DNA of 64,000 nucleotides from Chloroflexota bacterium. Its GTDB lineage: Bacteria; Chloroflexota; Dehalococcoidia; Lucifugimonadales; UBA3495. The stretch is taken from assembly GCA_002721995.1 (NCBI GenBank), contig PBMF01000025.1, positions 151,834-215,833 on the forward strand, written 5' to 3'. The position numbers and the translations under genes are program-made. This document shows, piece by piece, positions 36,113-44,869 of this stretch (its first letter is position 1; each line of letters starts with the position of its first letter). The notes under the pieces were generated by a model. That model was given only the letters and a program-made list of their open reading frames with translations, searched no databases and had not been told where the DNA came from.

Positions 36113-37315
36113 CTATCCAGCCAATTCTTTTTCGATGGTCCTGGCGAACCCGATCAGTTCTTCGTCTGAGCCGTGGTCCCCCATCAGGGAAAGGCCCACG
36201 GGCAGACCGTTGACCTCGCCCAGGGGCAGACTCAGTTGGGGGCGCCCAGTTGTGCCGGCGATGCAGGTGAGCCGGGCCAGCCGCGCCTGTATGTCCTTCT
36301 TTTGGGAAGTCGGTTCGCCCCTCAAAGGAGCGGGACATACGGCGGTGGGCAGGCACACGAAACCGCCGTCTGCGAACACTTCGTCCATGCGTCTCCGTAT
36401 CTGCTCACGCATCACCGCCGCCTCTTCCACATCGGTTTTGGTTAAAGATACGGCGAAGTGGTACCGCTCGCTCACCCAATAACTGAACCTGGGGTTGACC
36501 CGGTCCACCCAGTCCTTGACTGAGTCCCAGGCCTCCTGGGACTGGAGGACGTTCTGCTGGGGCGCCCATTCGGCCAGCCCGTTGGGAGACAGGCGCTCTG
36601 TGGTGGAACTCCTTGCCAACGCCGCCACCTTCTCGGCCAGGGTCAGGAGGGCGTCCCTGACCATCTCGTCCGCCTCGTCGAAGGCGTCCTCCGCAATTAC
36701 TATCCGGCTGGAGGTCGCGGCCGGGATCTGAGTTTGAAACAGGACCTCACCAACCCGGGCGTATGTCTCGGCGTCCCTGGTGAACCAGCCGATGGTGTCG
36801 TAACTGGGCGCCTGCATCAGGATCCCATCCAGGGGGATCCGCCCGTGGGTGGGACGAAGCCCGTACAGCCCGCAAAAACTGGCTGGGATGCGCACGGAGC
36901 CGCCGGTGTCCGAGCCCAGGGCAAAGGTGACCAGACCGCCGGCCACCGCCGCCGCGGACCCGCAGGAAGAACCGCCCGGCACCCGTCCGGGGGCCTTGGG
37001 GTTGATGGGCGTGCCGTAGTGGGCGTTTTCGCCCAAGATACCCCTGGTCAACTCGTCGGTGTGGGTCTTCCCCACCATGGACGCACCGGCGTTGACCAGG
37101 GTCTGCACCACCCAGGCATTTCGCTCCGCCTCTTGGTGGGTGGCCTTCCAGTCCGGGTTCCCCCCGCCGGTAACGTACCCCGCCACGTCGAAGATGTCCT
37201 TGGCGGCGAAGGTCAAACTGGATAGCACCCCGCCGATCCGTCCCGCCACATAGGCGTCGGTGTCCTTGCAGAAAGCGTCCAGCGGGTCAACGAGGGCTTC
37301 CCTCGGTCTGGTCAA
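36113..37315 (-). CDS. Amidase signature family hydrolase
   Basis: 400 residues with the Ser-cisSer-Lys triad: Lys in LTFAAKDIFDVAG (about 38-50), the glycine-rich stretch PGGSSCGSAAAVAGG (about 112-126) and SDTGGSVRIPASFCGLYGLR. Shorter than GatA or allophanate hydrolase and without their extra domains. Likely hydrolyses small amides; substrate is unknown. Single gene, 75 bases upstream of the dehydrogenase on the same strand. Confidence 0.9.
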   Translation of the reverse strand: MTRPREALVDPLDAFCKDTDAYVAGRIGGVLSSLTFAAKDIFDVAGYVTGGGNPDWKATHQEAERNAWVVQTLVNAGASMVGKTHTDELTRGILGENAHYGTPINPKAPGRVPGGSSCGSAAAVAGGLVTFALGSDTGGSVRIPASFCGLYGLRPTHGRIPLDGILMQAPSYDTIGWFTRDAETYARVGEVLFQTQIPAATSSRIVIAEDAFDEADEMVRDALLTLAEKVAALARSSTTERLSPNGLAEWAPQQNVLQSQEAWDSVKDWVDRVNPRFSYWVSERYHFAVSLTKTDVEEAAVMREQIRRRMDEVFADGGFVCLPTAVCPAPLRGEPTSQKKDIQARLARLTCIAGTTGRPQLSLPLGEVNGLPVGLSLMGDHGSDEELIGFARTIEKELAG

Positions 37316-37491
37316 TTGGGCACCTCCGTCCCGCCGGGCCGGCCACGAGATAGCGCAGTTGAATCAGGCGGGTCTCAGATTGGTAACGTAGTATATATCA
37401 AGATGCCCCCCGGCTAGTGGAACTTTTTTGTTGCGGAATCCGTCATGTAGTGAGAAGGGACGAACATTCGAAGGCAGAACGGAGGACGGCA

Positions 37492-38928
37492 TTGAAAGAG
37501 AGAATTGAACTGATGACGCTCTTGGTCATGGCAATTGCCCTGTTGGCGGCGGTTGCCTGTGGGGACAACGGCAACGGACGGGCCGGCACCCAGCCCCCGG
37601 TGAACAGCACCCCCATCAAGAGCGCCCCGCCGGCCATGGTACAGACCCCGGCGCCCATTGAAGATTTGGCGGTCGTACCACCGGAAACAGTGGACGGTGA
37701 ATATGTCCTGAAGATCACATCCGGACTGCCCAACGGCTGCGCTGTATTTGACGGGATAAAGAGCGAGCCGGCCGGCGACGGTTTCAACGTCTCGGTCACC
37801 AACCTGATGCCCGCTCCCGGCGAACTCATCGCCTGCACCGAGATATATGGATACCACTAGAGCGAAATAGGACTGGGCAGCGGACTGATTCCTGGCGAAG
37901 AATACACCGTGGCGGTCAATGACGACCTTACCTATGTATTCACACCTCGGGGCGCCGCCGACCTGGCAATGGTGGAAAAGGAGTCTTCCGTCGAGTCGAT
38001 TGAAGTTGTGGAAGGGGATGGCGGTTTCGTGCTCGCCGTTGTTTCCAGGCTGCCCAAGGGCAGCTCCTGCTCCAGGTCCAACGCCTATCAGGTCAACCGG
38101 CGGTTCGAGGGCCAGGTTGAGGTCAAGATCACTCACGCCGAGGTTACGGAGTCCAACATCCCTTGTACCGCCGACCTGCCGGTGTTGGTGACCGAGATTC
38201 CCTTGGGCGGAGATTACACCGGAGACAAGCCCTTCGTCGTAGCGGTCAACGGGGGCGGGGAGACCTTTCCCAAGGATGGGCCGGCGACTGTGGAAACCCT
38301 GGCGCCCATCGAGGATACAGCGGTCGTGGCTCCCGGGGAACCCGGCGGAGAGTACGTCCTGAAAGTTACTTCCGGACTGCTCAGCGGGTGCGCCCAGTTC
38401 AGCGCCATCCACGTGGCGCGGGTTGGCAGCGAGTTTCAGGTTGATGTAACGAACCTCATGCCGAATCCCAATGGGCCCATCGCCTGCACTGCCATCTACG
38501 GTTACTTCGACAGCGAAGTTGTGTTGGGCGGCGGCCTGATGGCTGGTGAAGCGTATACAGTGACCATCAACGGCGACCTCACCAACTTCTTCACCGTCCC
38601 CTCTGACGGCCGGGTCATGGTGGAGAAAGAGGCTCCCTTTGAGGAGGTAACCGTCGCCGAGGGGGAAGCAGGGCCTGTCGTGAGTGTTGTCTCCCGCCTG
38701 CCCAAGGGCAGCAGCAGCTCCAGCTTCAACGGCTACAGCATCAACCGTCGGTTCGCGGAGTGCGTCGAGATCACTGTCACACACCGGGAGGTGGCCGCCG
38801 ACGATGTGCCCTGCACCCGGGACCTCTCCGCCATGCTGACGGAGATCCCCCTGGGTGAAAACCTGGAAGCGGGCCGCGTCTACACAGTGTCGGTGAATGG
38901 AGAGGAAACCACCTTCACCGCCAGATAG
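37492..38928 (+). pseudogene. Lipoprotein with two duplicated A-B module pairs, interrupted by one amber codon
   Basis: One frame of about 478 codons, intact except TAG at 37858-37860. The start is probably TTG at 37492 (GGAGGAC upstream), giving a short positive N-terminus, a hydrophobic segment and the lipobox LLAAVAC-GD. The mature part is a duplicated pair: module A (EYVLKITSGLPNGCAVFDGI and EYVLKVTSGLLSGCAQFSAI) and module B (VVSRLPKGSSCSRSNAYQVN and VVSRLPKGSSSSSFNGYSIN). The stop falls in module A1 at YGYH-stop-SEI, where A2 reads YGYFDSEV. No family recognised. Surface-anchored if expressed; readthrough, mutation or sequencing error are all possible. Confidence 0.75.
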
Positions 38929-38949
38929 ACCCAATTCCGTGAATCCCGA

Positions 38950-38983
38950 AACCGGCCTGATGTCGCATCCGGCCGGTTTTTTG
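38950..38983 (+). terminator. Rho-independent terminator of the lipoprotein gene
   Basis: AACCGGCC / GGCCGGTT stem, loop of 13, followed by TTTTG. 21 bases past the stop. Confidence 0.8.
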
Positions 38984-39080
38984 CATTGCTGGAATCTGAT
39001 ATATACTATCTGCCAAAGCAAAAAGCGCGGTTGAACCGCGCCTGCGACCGCCACTTAAGCGCGAGATGGAGAGGGTCATA

Positions 39081-40430
39081 ATGCTGACCGCCGAAGAGAA
39101 TGAACGACTGACAAAGGTGGGCCCCGGAACACCCATGGGCGAGCTCATGCGCCGCTACTGGATCCCGGTACGGCCGCTGTCCGAACTCAAGGAAAAGGAC
39201 GTGATGCCCATTCGGATTTTGGGCGAGGACCTAGTCCTCTTCATCACCAGTAAGGGCAAGTTGGGCCTGGTCGGCGAACGCTGCCCCCACCGCATGGCCA
39301 TGATGAAATACGGCATCCCCGACGAAGATGGTCTGCGCTGCTGCTACCATGGGTGGGAATTTGCCCCCGACGGCCAGTGTATCGACATGCCCCTGGAGTC
39401 GCCCACCAACAAACTGAAGGACCGGGTCAATATCGCTGCCTACCCGGTGCAGGAGATGGGGGGGCTGGTTTGGGCCTACATGGGCCCCACACCAGTACCC
39501 CTGCTGCCGCCCTGGGACCTGTTTGTCATGCCCAACGCCATCCGCCAGATCGGAATCTCCGTGCTGGACTGCAACTGGCTCCAGTGCCACGAAAACACCG
39601 GCGATCCGGCCCACAGCGTCTATCTCCACGGCTACACGTTCAAATACATGCTGGAGAAGAAGGGCGAACTTGAAGAGCGCACCAAGGACCGGCGGATGTC
39701 CACCCTCCATTCCCGCATCGACATGGGCCGGGGCATCGAGTCCCTCTACGCCCATGAGACTCAGTATGGCATGGAGAAGGGAATCAACTACTCCAAGGCC
39801 CTGGGGGCGGATAAAGACCGCCAGTCCCGCCACTCCACGGTCATCTTCCCCTTCTACACCCAGACCGGCGGCCCGGGACAGGTGCGTCAGGAGTTCCAGA
39901 TCCGCGTGCCAATCGACGACACCAAGACCTACCACATTGCCTACGGCTGCTACATGGCACCCGAGGCCGTGGACGCCGGAGTCCAAGAGTCCATCCCCTA
40001 CTACGATATCCCGCTCTACGACGAGGACGGCAACGCCTTGTGGGATTTCGTGCTGGCCCAGGATGCCCACGCTTGGGTCTCCCAGGGTGAGATCACCGAC
40101 CGCACCGCCGAGCAGTTGGGCCGCACCGACCTGCCCATCGTGTTCATGCGCCGCCAGTTCGAAGAGCAGATTCGCATCGTGGAGGACGGCGGCGACCCCA
40201 AGAACGTCTTCCGCGACCCTGACTCCATGCCCGACCTGATCCACGGCGGCATCTGGGACGAGGGCAACGCATCGGTGACCGGCGCCGGCGGCCCAATCGC
40301 CAACTTCCGTTCCGCCTATCACAAGGGGTACGGCATCGACGACGCGGACCGGTACGGCCCGGCCATGCCCCAAATCATCGACCTGATGCAGCGCATCGAC
40401 GACCACATAACAGCCACGGCCGACGACTGA
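39081..40430 (+). CDS. Rieske non-heme iron oxygenase alpha subunit (phthalate 4,5-dioxygenase type)
   Basis: 449 residues from MLTAEENERL, chosen because GGAGAGGG lies just upstream and family members start this way; an ATG at 39066 is in frame. The Rieske centre is CPHRMAMMKYG, then CCYHGWEFAPDGQC (C-x-H...C-x2-H, about 71-92). The catalytic iron site is NWLQCHENTGDPAHSVYLHG (about 163-182), with the two histidines. The family demethylates or hydroxylates aromatic compounds and needs a separate reductase, which is not in the window. Followed by a glycosylase-like gene (15 bases), probably cotranscribed. Confidence 0.92.
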   Translation: MLTAEENERLTKVGPGTPMGELMRRYWIPVRPLSELKEKDVMPIRILGEDLVLFITSKGKLGLVGERCPHRMAMMKYGIPDEDGLRCCYHGWEFAPDGQCIDMPLESPTNKLKDRVNIAAYPVQEMGGLVWAYMGPTPVPLLPPWDLFVMPNAIRQIGISVLDCNWLQCHENTGDPAHSVYLHGYTFKYMLEKKGELEERTKDRRMSTLHSRIDMGRGIESLYAHETQYGMEKGINYSKALGADKDRQSRHSTVIFPFYTQTGGPGQVRQEFQIRVPIDDTKTYHIAYGCYMAPEAVDAGVQESIPYYDIPLYDEDGNALWDFVLAQDAHAWVSQGEITDRTAEQLGRTDLPIVFMRRQFEEQIRIVEDGGDPKNVFRDPDSMPDLIHGGIWDEGNASVTGAGGPIANFRSAYHKGYGIDDADRYGPAMPQIIDLMQRIDDHITATADD

Positions 40431-40445
40431 TACCGGAGTACGAAG

Positions 40446-40901
40446 ATGCCCGAGATGCAGGCCCCGGAGCGGATAGCTCCCCAGCGTCTGGGCGACTACC
40501 TGGAGATTATGAGCAAAGTGGTCTTCCAGTCGGGCATGTCCTATAAGATAGTAGAGTCCAAATGGCCCGGCACCAAGGAGGCCTTCCACGGCTTCGACGC
40601 CGCCGAGGTGGCCGCCATGCCGCCCGCCGAGATTGACCGGCTTGCCGAGGACACCAGGGTGATCCGTAACCGGCGTAAGCTGGAATCGGTGGTGAGCAAC
40701 GCCCAGCGCATGGTGGAGCTGGACGCCGAGCATGGGAGTTTTCAGAATTACCTGCGCTCCCACGCCGACTTTCCTTCCCAGGTAAAGGACCTCCGCAAGC
40801 AGTTCAAATTCCTGGGCGACATGGGCTGCTACTACTATCTCTATGTGGTCGGCGAGGAAGTGCCACCCCACGAAGAGTGGATGGCCAGCCTCAAGAAATG
40901 A
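40446..40901 (+). CDS. DNA-3-methyladenine glycosylase I-like HhH protein, short form
   Basis: 151 residues. It resembles the helix-hairpin-helix core of TagI: YLEIMSKVVFQSGMSYKIVE, SKWPGTKEAFHGFDAAEVAA, DTRVIRNRRKLESVVSNAQR and HGSFQNYLRS. The N-terminal zinc-snap residues of true TagI (the start with Cys-Trp and YHDxEWG) are missing, so glycosylase activity is uncertain. It sits 15 bases after the Rieske oxygenase, which gives no hint of a repair role. Confidence 0.75.
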   Translation: MPEMQAPERIAPQRLGDYLEIMSKVVFQSGMSYKIVESKWPGTKEAFHGFDAAEVAAMPPAEIDRLAEDTRVIRNRRKLESVVSNAQRMVELDAEHGSFQNYLRSHADFPSQVKDLRKQFKFLGDMGCYYYLYVVGEEVPPHEEWMASLKK

Positions 40902-40949
40902 CCCATCCTGGGAAATTGACCCTAATAGACTGTTGATACGAGGTATGAG

Positions 40950-41897
40950 ATGCCCTTAGACCCACAAGTAGTTGCAGTTATGGAACAGGTGGCCGCACTG
41001 GGGCTGCCCGCACCCCACACCGTTTCTCCGGCGGAGGCCCGCGCCAACGCCAAGAAGCGTCCCCGTTCACCCGGACCAGAGGTCGCCAAGGTTGAGGACC
41101 GGAACATTCCCGGTCCCGACGGCGGTGTACCGGTGCGTATCTACACCCCCGATGGCGATGGACCCTTTCCCATTTTGGCCTGGTACCACGGAGGCGGCTG
41201 GGTCGTAGGTGATTTGGAGTCGGCCGACGGCGTCTCCCGCAGCCTGTGCGCCGGTGGACAATGCGTGGTCGTATCCGTTGATTACCGCCTGGCGCCGGAC
41301 ACCAAGTCCCCCGGCCCCGCCGAGGACTGCTGGGCAGCCACCACCTGGGCGGTGAACAACGCCGCCGAAATCAACGGCGACCCTGCTAGGCTGGCGGTGG
41401 GCGGCGACAGCGCCGGAGGAAACCTGGCCGCCGCCATGAGCCTGATGGCAGCCGACCGCGGCGGCCCGGACATCGCCCTGCAACTGCTGGTGTACCCGGT
41501 GGCCGACCGGGACTTCGGCACCGTGTCCTACACCGATAATGCTGAAGGATACTCCCTGACCAAGGTCACCATGCAGTACTACTGGGACCAGTACATCGAC
41601 GCCGAGCACGCCACCAATCCCTACGCCGTGCCCATGCAGGCCAATGACCTGGCCGGACAGCCGCCGGCGCTGGTCATCACGGCGGAGTTCGACCCCCTGC
41701 GGGACGAGGGCGAGGCCTATGCCAAGCGGCTCAGAGAAGCCGGCGTGGAGACCACCGCTACCCGCTATGACGGCATGATTCACGGCTTCTTCAACATGGG
41801 CGCCGCCGTGGACAAGGGAAGGCAGGCAGTGGACGAGGCGTCGGCCGCGCTCCGGAATGCCTTTGCCCGCTCGGGAGCGCCCTACGCGGCAGATTAA
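40950..41897 (+). CDS. Alpha/beta hydrolase, hormone-sensitive lipase family esterase
   Basis: 315 residues. The oxyanion motif WYHGGGWVVGD (about 75-85), the nucleophile GGDSAGGNLAA (about 150-160), the acid in AEFDPLRDEG and the histidine in DGMIHGFFNMG are all present. Hydrolyses short-chain carboxylic esters; cytosolic. GAGGTATGAG... reads as a ribosome site just before the ATG. Third gene after the Rieske oxygenase on the same strand, so ester cleavage in the same pathway is possible. Confidence 0.92.
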   Translation: MPLDPQVVAVMEQVAALGLPAPHTVSPAEARANAKKRPRSPGPEVAKVEDRNIPGPDGGVPVRIYTPDGDGPFPILAWYHGGGWVVGDLESADGVSRSLCAGGQCVVVSVDYRLAPDTKSPGPAEDCWAATTWAVNNAAEINGDPARLAVGGDSAGGNLAAAMSLMAADRGGPDIALQLLVYPVADRDFGTVSYTDNAEGYSLTKVTMQYYWDQYIDAEHATNPYAVPMQANDLAGQPPALVITAEFDPLRDEGEAYAKRLREAGVETTATRYDGMIHGFFNMGAAVDKGRQAVDEASAALRNAFARSGAPYAAD

Positions 41898-41927
41898 CCC
41901 TCCCTGACCAACAACCGAATTACGAAA

Positions 41928-41964
41928 AAGAAGTCCGCCGCGTCAAAACGGCGGACTTCTTGGT
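41928..41964. terminator. Strong bidirectional terminator
   Basis: Perfect 13-bp stem AAGAAGTCCGCCG / CGGCGGACTTCTT with an 8-nt loop, between the esterase and the convergent SDR pseudogene. Confidence 0.8.
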
Positions 41965-41985
41965 TCTCCGGACCTGACCTAGGTG

Positions 41986-42754
41986 CTAGACCATGCGGGA
42001 GCCGCAATCCACCACTATCGTCTAGCCGGTCATGAAATCGCTGTCCGGCGTGAGTAAAAACACCACGGAGCCGACCAGGTCTTCGCGCTTTTGGTCCCTT
42101 TTGATGGAACGGGCACCAACCCGCCGTTCATTTGTGAGGCGTACCTGTTCCGGTGGCTCTTCCAGGCTCATGGTGATGCCCGGTGCCACCGCGTTCACCG
42201 TTATCCCATGGGCGCCAAGTTCCCTGGCCAAAGACCTGGTTAATCCGACGACGCCTGCCTTGGATGTCACGTAGTGGGCCGCGAAATCGCCGCCATAAAA
42301 ATTGGTGGCAGAGGAAATGTTGACGATCTTCCCCTACCGCTGCAGCTTCATGAGCGGGACCACGGCCAGGCAACACAAAAAGGCCCCCCCGAAGGTTCAC
42401 GGACATCATCTCCTCCCACTCGTCCAGGGGAATCTGTTCAAAGGGGACCCGGGCCATCACCTTGGGCCGCTGGTAGAAGGCGGCGTTGTTCACCAGGCCA
42501 TCGATGCGGCCGAATCTTCCAATCGTTTCTTGCACCAGCCGCTGTACATTGTCCCAATCGGAGATGTCGGTGGTCGGTGAGATTGCGTCTGTTCCGCTGT
42601 TCGAGACCGATTCAGCGACCTCGCGTCCTTTTTCCCCGTCGATACCGGCGATTACGACCTGTGCCCCTTCTCCCGCCAGCGATTCGACGTAGGTTCGCCC
42701 GATGCCGTTGGCACCTCCTGTCACTATGATGACTTTGCCAGTTAGCCGGTCCAT
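41986..42754 (-). pseudogene. SDR family oxidoreductase, frameshift and two amber stops
   Basis: Pieces reconstruct one 255-residue SDR: MDRLTGKVIIVTGGANGIG (start at 42754 with AGGGGCGG upstream), GLVNNAAFYQ, EMMSVNLRG; then in another frame AFLCCLAVVPLMKLQR, GKIVNISSATN, YVTSKAGVVGLTRSLA and finally TIVVDCGSRMV to the stop at 41986. Lesions: a missing base in the C7 run at 42384-42390, TAG at 42336-42334 and TAG at 42024-42022 (where SDRs have MTGQ). This is a real pseudogene. Divergent from the dsbA-like gene. Confidence 0.85.
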
Positions 42755-42889
42755 ATTCCGCCCCTCTCCGTACTCAACCTCGTTGAAGTGGAGGAGCGAG
42801 ATTGCGCGGCCCGTCGGACGCAAAACCCTTTCCGGAAACACCCATTGGGTGGGTTTGATTATTTTGAGTAGGTGGTCCGTCCATCAACA

Positions 42890-42939
42890 CCTAATGACAA
42901 ATCCATTAGGCGATATTAATGACTTATATCGTCATTAGG
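42890..42939. promoter_or_regulatory. Nested inverted repeats, operator-like, between the SDR pseudogene and the dsbA-like gene
   Basis: Within an AT-rich 50-bp stretch, CCTAATGAC (42890-42898) pairs with CATTAGG (42904-42910) and again with GTCATTAGG (42931-42939); CGATAT (42911-42916) pairs with ATATCG (42926-42931) around TAATGAC. The unit CCTAATG / CATTAGG occurs three times. This is much like a cooperative repressor site. The rest of the 320-base interval holds only the downstream promoter and the palindrome at 43035. Confidence 0.5.
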
Positions 42940-43017
42940 TTATACCAATTCCGTAAGAAATAAACATGTGTTAATCAAATCCAGTTGGCCGCGTTTCCTC
43001 CTGCCTTCCTATGTACG

Positions 43018-43048
43018 TGCTACAATGCCCCGCAATTCCCTGGGGAAT
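43018..43048 (+). promoter_or_regulatory. Extended -10 promoter and TTCC-N4-GGAA palindrome of the dsbA-like gene
   Basis: TGCTACAAT (43018-43026) is an extended -10 box; no clear -35. ATTCCCTGGGGAAT (43035-43048) would lie at the transcription start and matches the palindromes near 7146 and 21319. Confidence 0.45.
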
Positions 43049-43074
43049 CAATCTATGACATGGGGAGCGACGTC

Positions 43075-43680
43075 ATGACCGTTAACGTCACCATGTGGTA
43101 CGACTACACTTGACCCTATTGCTATGTCGGCCAGGGCAGGCTCGACAAGCTGGCTGAGGAATTGGCGCGAGAGGTGTCTTTTGAAGTGGAGCGAAAGCCT
43201 TTCCTGTTGCGGCCCGAAAGACCGCCGGAAGGTGAACCACGGCGAATGTTTGACGGCGAGACGGAAACGGAAGTTAGCCCCGCCATGAAAGAGCGGGCCG
43301 ACGGCGTAGGACTGGAGATCCGCCGTCCCCAGTGGTCGCCCAACACCATCCGCGCCCACGAGGTGACGCTCTACGCCAAAGAACGGGGCATGGATGACAG
43401 GTTCCACCACGTGACCACCAGGGCCTATTGGACCGAGGGGGCCGATTTCAACGACCTGGCCGTTTTGCAGGGCCTGGCGGAAGAAGCCGGCCTGGACTGG
43501 AGCGATCTGGGACCGCGTATAGAAGCCGATGAATACCGTGATGCGGTCATGCGCGAGTATGAAGCCGCCAAGGAACAGGGTGTGGGCGGGACGCCCGCCT
43601 ACCTGATAGACGGCGAGCTGCACGCCGGCGACGTCGGGATTGACGAATTGCGCGAGGCCATCAAGTCGGCCTCCCAATAG
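43075..43680 (+). CDS. DsbA/FrnE-family thiol oxidoreductase, candidate selenoprotein (in-frame UGA at the first catalytic cysteine)
   Basis: 201 codons, ATG at 43075 with GGGGAG 7 bases upstream. Codon 13 is TGA (43111-43113) and lies exactly where FrnE-like DsbA proteins have the first Cys of CPxC: MWYDYT-stop-PYCYVGQGRL. The resolving Cys16 is present and the remaining 188 codons are open and typical of the family (IRAHEVTLYAKERGMDDRFH, the cis-Pro loop GVGGTPAYLIDGEL). Right after the TGA an 8-bp stem (43127-43134 with 43150-43157) holds a 15-nt loop starting GG, like a bacterial SECIS. Selenocysteine is inferred; a plain nonsense mutation is the alternative, as other broken genes are close. 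Confidence 0.7.
43127..43157 (+). promoter_or_regulatory. Candidate bacterial SECIS stem-loop
   Basis: TCGGCCAG pairs with CTGGCTGA (7 Watson-Crick pairs and one G-U). The loop of 15 starts GG, 21 nt after the TGA at 43111. Position and loop guanines fit what is known of bacterial SECIS elements; not computed. Confidence 0.45.
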
Positions 43681-43692
43681 ACCGGGACTAAG

Positions 43693-44868
43693 ATGGCTTC
43701 CATCCGCTCTGTATTGGTGCTGGGCGCCGGGGTTTTCGGCCTTACCGCGGCCCTGGAACTGGCCAACCGGGGGTACTTCGTGACGGTGGCCGACCCTGGT
43801 CCCATTCCCCACCCCAAAGCGGCCTCCAACGACGTTAGCCGCATGGTGCGCATGGACTACGGCGGCGACGGCCTCTACTCGTCCCTGAGCGCGGAGGCCA
43901 TCGAAGGTTGGCACCGTTGGAACGCCCAGTGGGCCCGGGAGCTCTACCACGAGGATGGCTTCCTGCTCCTGACCAGCGTCCCCATGGCACCCGGCGAGTT
44001 TGAGCAGGACTCTTACTCTCTTCTAACCTCCCGGGGGTTTTCCCTGGAGAAACTCACGCCGGGAGAACTGCCCCGCCGCGCTCCACAGTGGGACTCCGGC
44101 TACTATATCGACGGATACTTCAACCCTAGGGCTGGTTGGGCTGAGGCCGGGGCGGTGACGGCCCAGTTGCTTGAAGAAGTGTCCGATTCCGGCGTGGAGA
44201 TCATCACCGGGTTCTCGGCAGTGGAGCTGCTCCAACAGGGCAACAAGGTCTGCGGGGCGGTCGCCGCCGATGGGGCGAGACTGTGGGCCGACTGGGTGGT
44301 GGTCGCCGCCGGGGTGTGGACCACCCTACTGGTGCCCGAGCTTGCGGACCGCATGTGGCCGGTGGGACAGCCCATCTTCTACTTCAAGCCTCCTGACCCG
44401 GAGAACTACCGCCCGCCCTTGTTTCCTCCCTGGGGCGCCGACATCCCCCGCAGCGGCTGGTACGGCTTTCCGGCCAACAGCGACGGCGTGGTGAAGATGG
44501 CCAACCACGGTCCGGGTATTCGAGTCCACCCCGACGTGGAGCGTGTCATCCAGGGTGATGAAGAATCGGTTTGCCGGGCATTCTTGTCCCGCTCCCTGCC
44601 CGGTCTGGCCCGGCTCCCCGTGCACGAGAGCAAGCTGTGCCTCTACAGCGACACCTGGGATGGGGATTTCTGGATCGACCGCGACCCGGAACGGGAGGGG
44701 TTGATGGTCGCCACCGGCGGCAGCGGCCACGCCTTCAAGTTCACTCCCGTGTTGGGCGGCTTGGTTGCCGACGCCTTGGAAGGGATTGAGAATCCCTACA
44801 GCAAGCGGTTCGCCTGGCGTGCCTTGGGGGAAGTGAAACACGAGGAGATCCGCTACACGGGCGAATAG
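43693..44868 (+). CDS. FAD-dependent oxidoreductase, monomeric sarcosine oxidase / MTOX type
   Basis: 391-residue DAO-family flavoprotein. The FAD-binding GAGVFGLTAALELANRG (about 10-26) is followed by the MSOX-like SRMVRMDYG. The C-terminal KLCLYSDTWDGDFWID has the cysteine that carries covalent FAD in sarcosine oxidase, and GGSGHAFKFTPVLGG completes the site. It would oxidise N-methyl amino acids, releasing formaldehyde and peroxide. It follows the dsbA-like gene by 12 bases, so they share a transcript. The betaine genes at 57603 and the formaldehyde dehydrogenase at 34953 make a methylamine link possible, but that is inference. Confidence 0.88.
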   Translation: MASIRSVLVLGAGVFGLTAALELANRGYFVTVADPGPIPHPKAASNDVSRMVRMDYGGDGLYSSLSAEAIEGWHRWNAQWARELYHEDGFLLLTSVPMAPGEFEQDSYSLLTSRGFSLEKLTPGELPRRAPQWDSGYYIDGYFNPRAGWAEAGAVTAQLLEEVSDSGVEIITGFSAVELLQQGNKVCGAVAADGARLWADWVVVAAGVWTTLLVPELADRMWPVGQPIFYFKPPDPENYRPPLFPPWGADIPRSGWYGFPANSDGVVKMANHGPGIRVHPDVERVIQGDEESVCRAFLSRSLPGLARLPVHESKLCLYSDTWDGDFWIDRDPEREGLMVATGGSGHAFKFTPVLGGLVADALEGIENPYSKRFAWRALGEVKHEEIRYTGE

Positions 44869-44869
44869 G

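Noticed and set aside
43162..43680. Starting the dsbA-like gene at the internal ATG 43162 to avoid the TGA
   Set aside because: This would remove the first strand and the whole active site, and it has no ribosome site, whereas 43075 has one.
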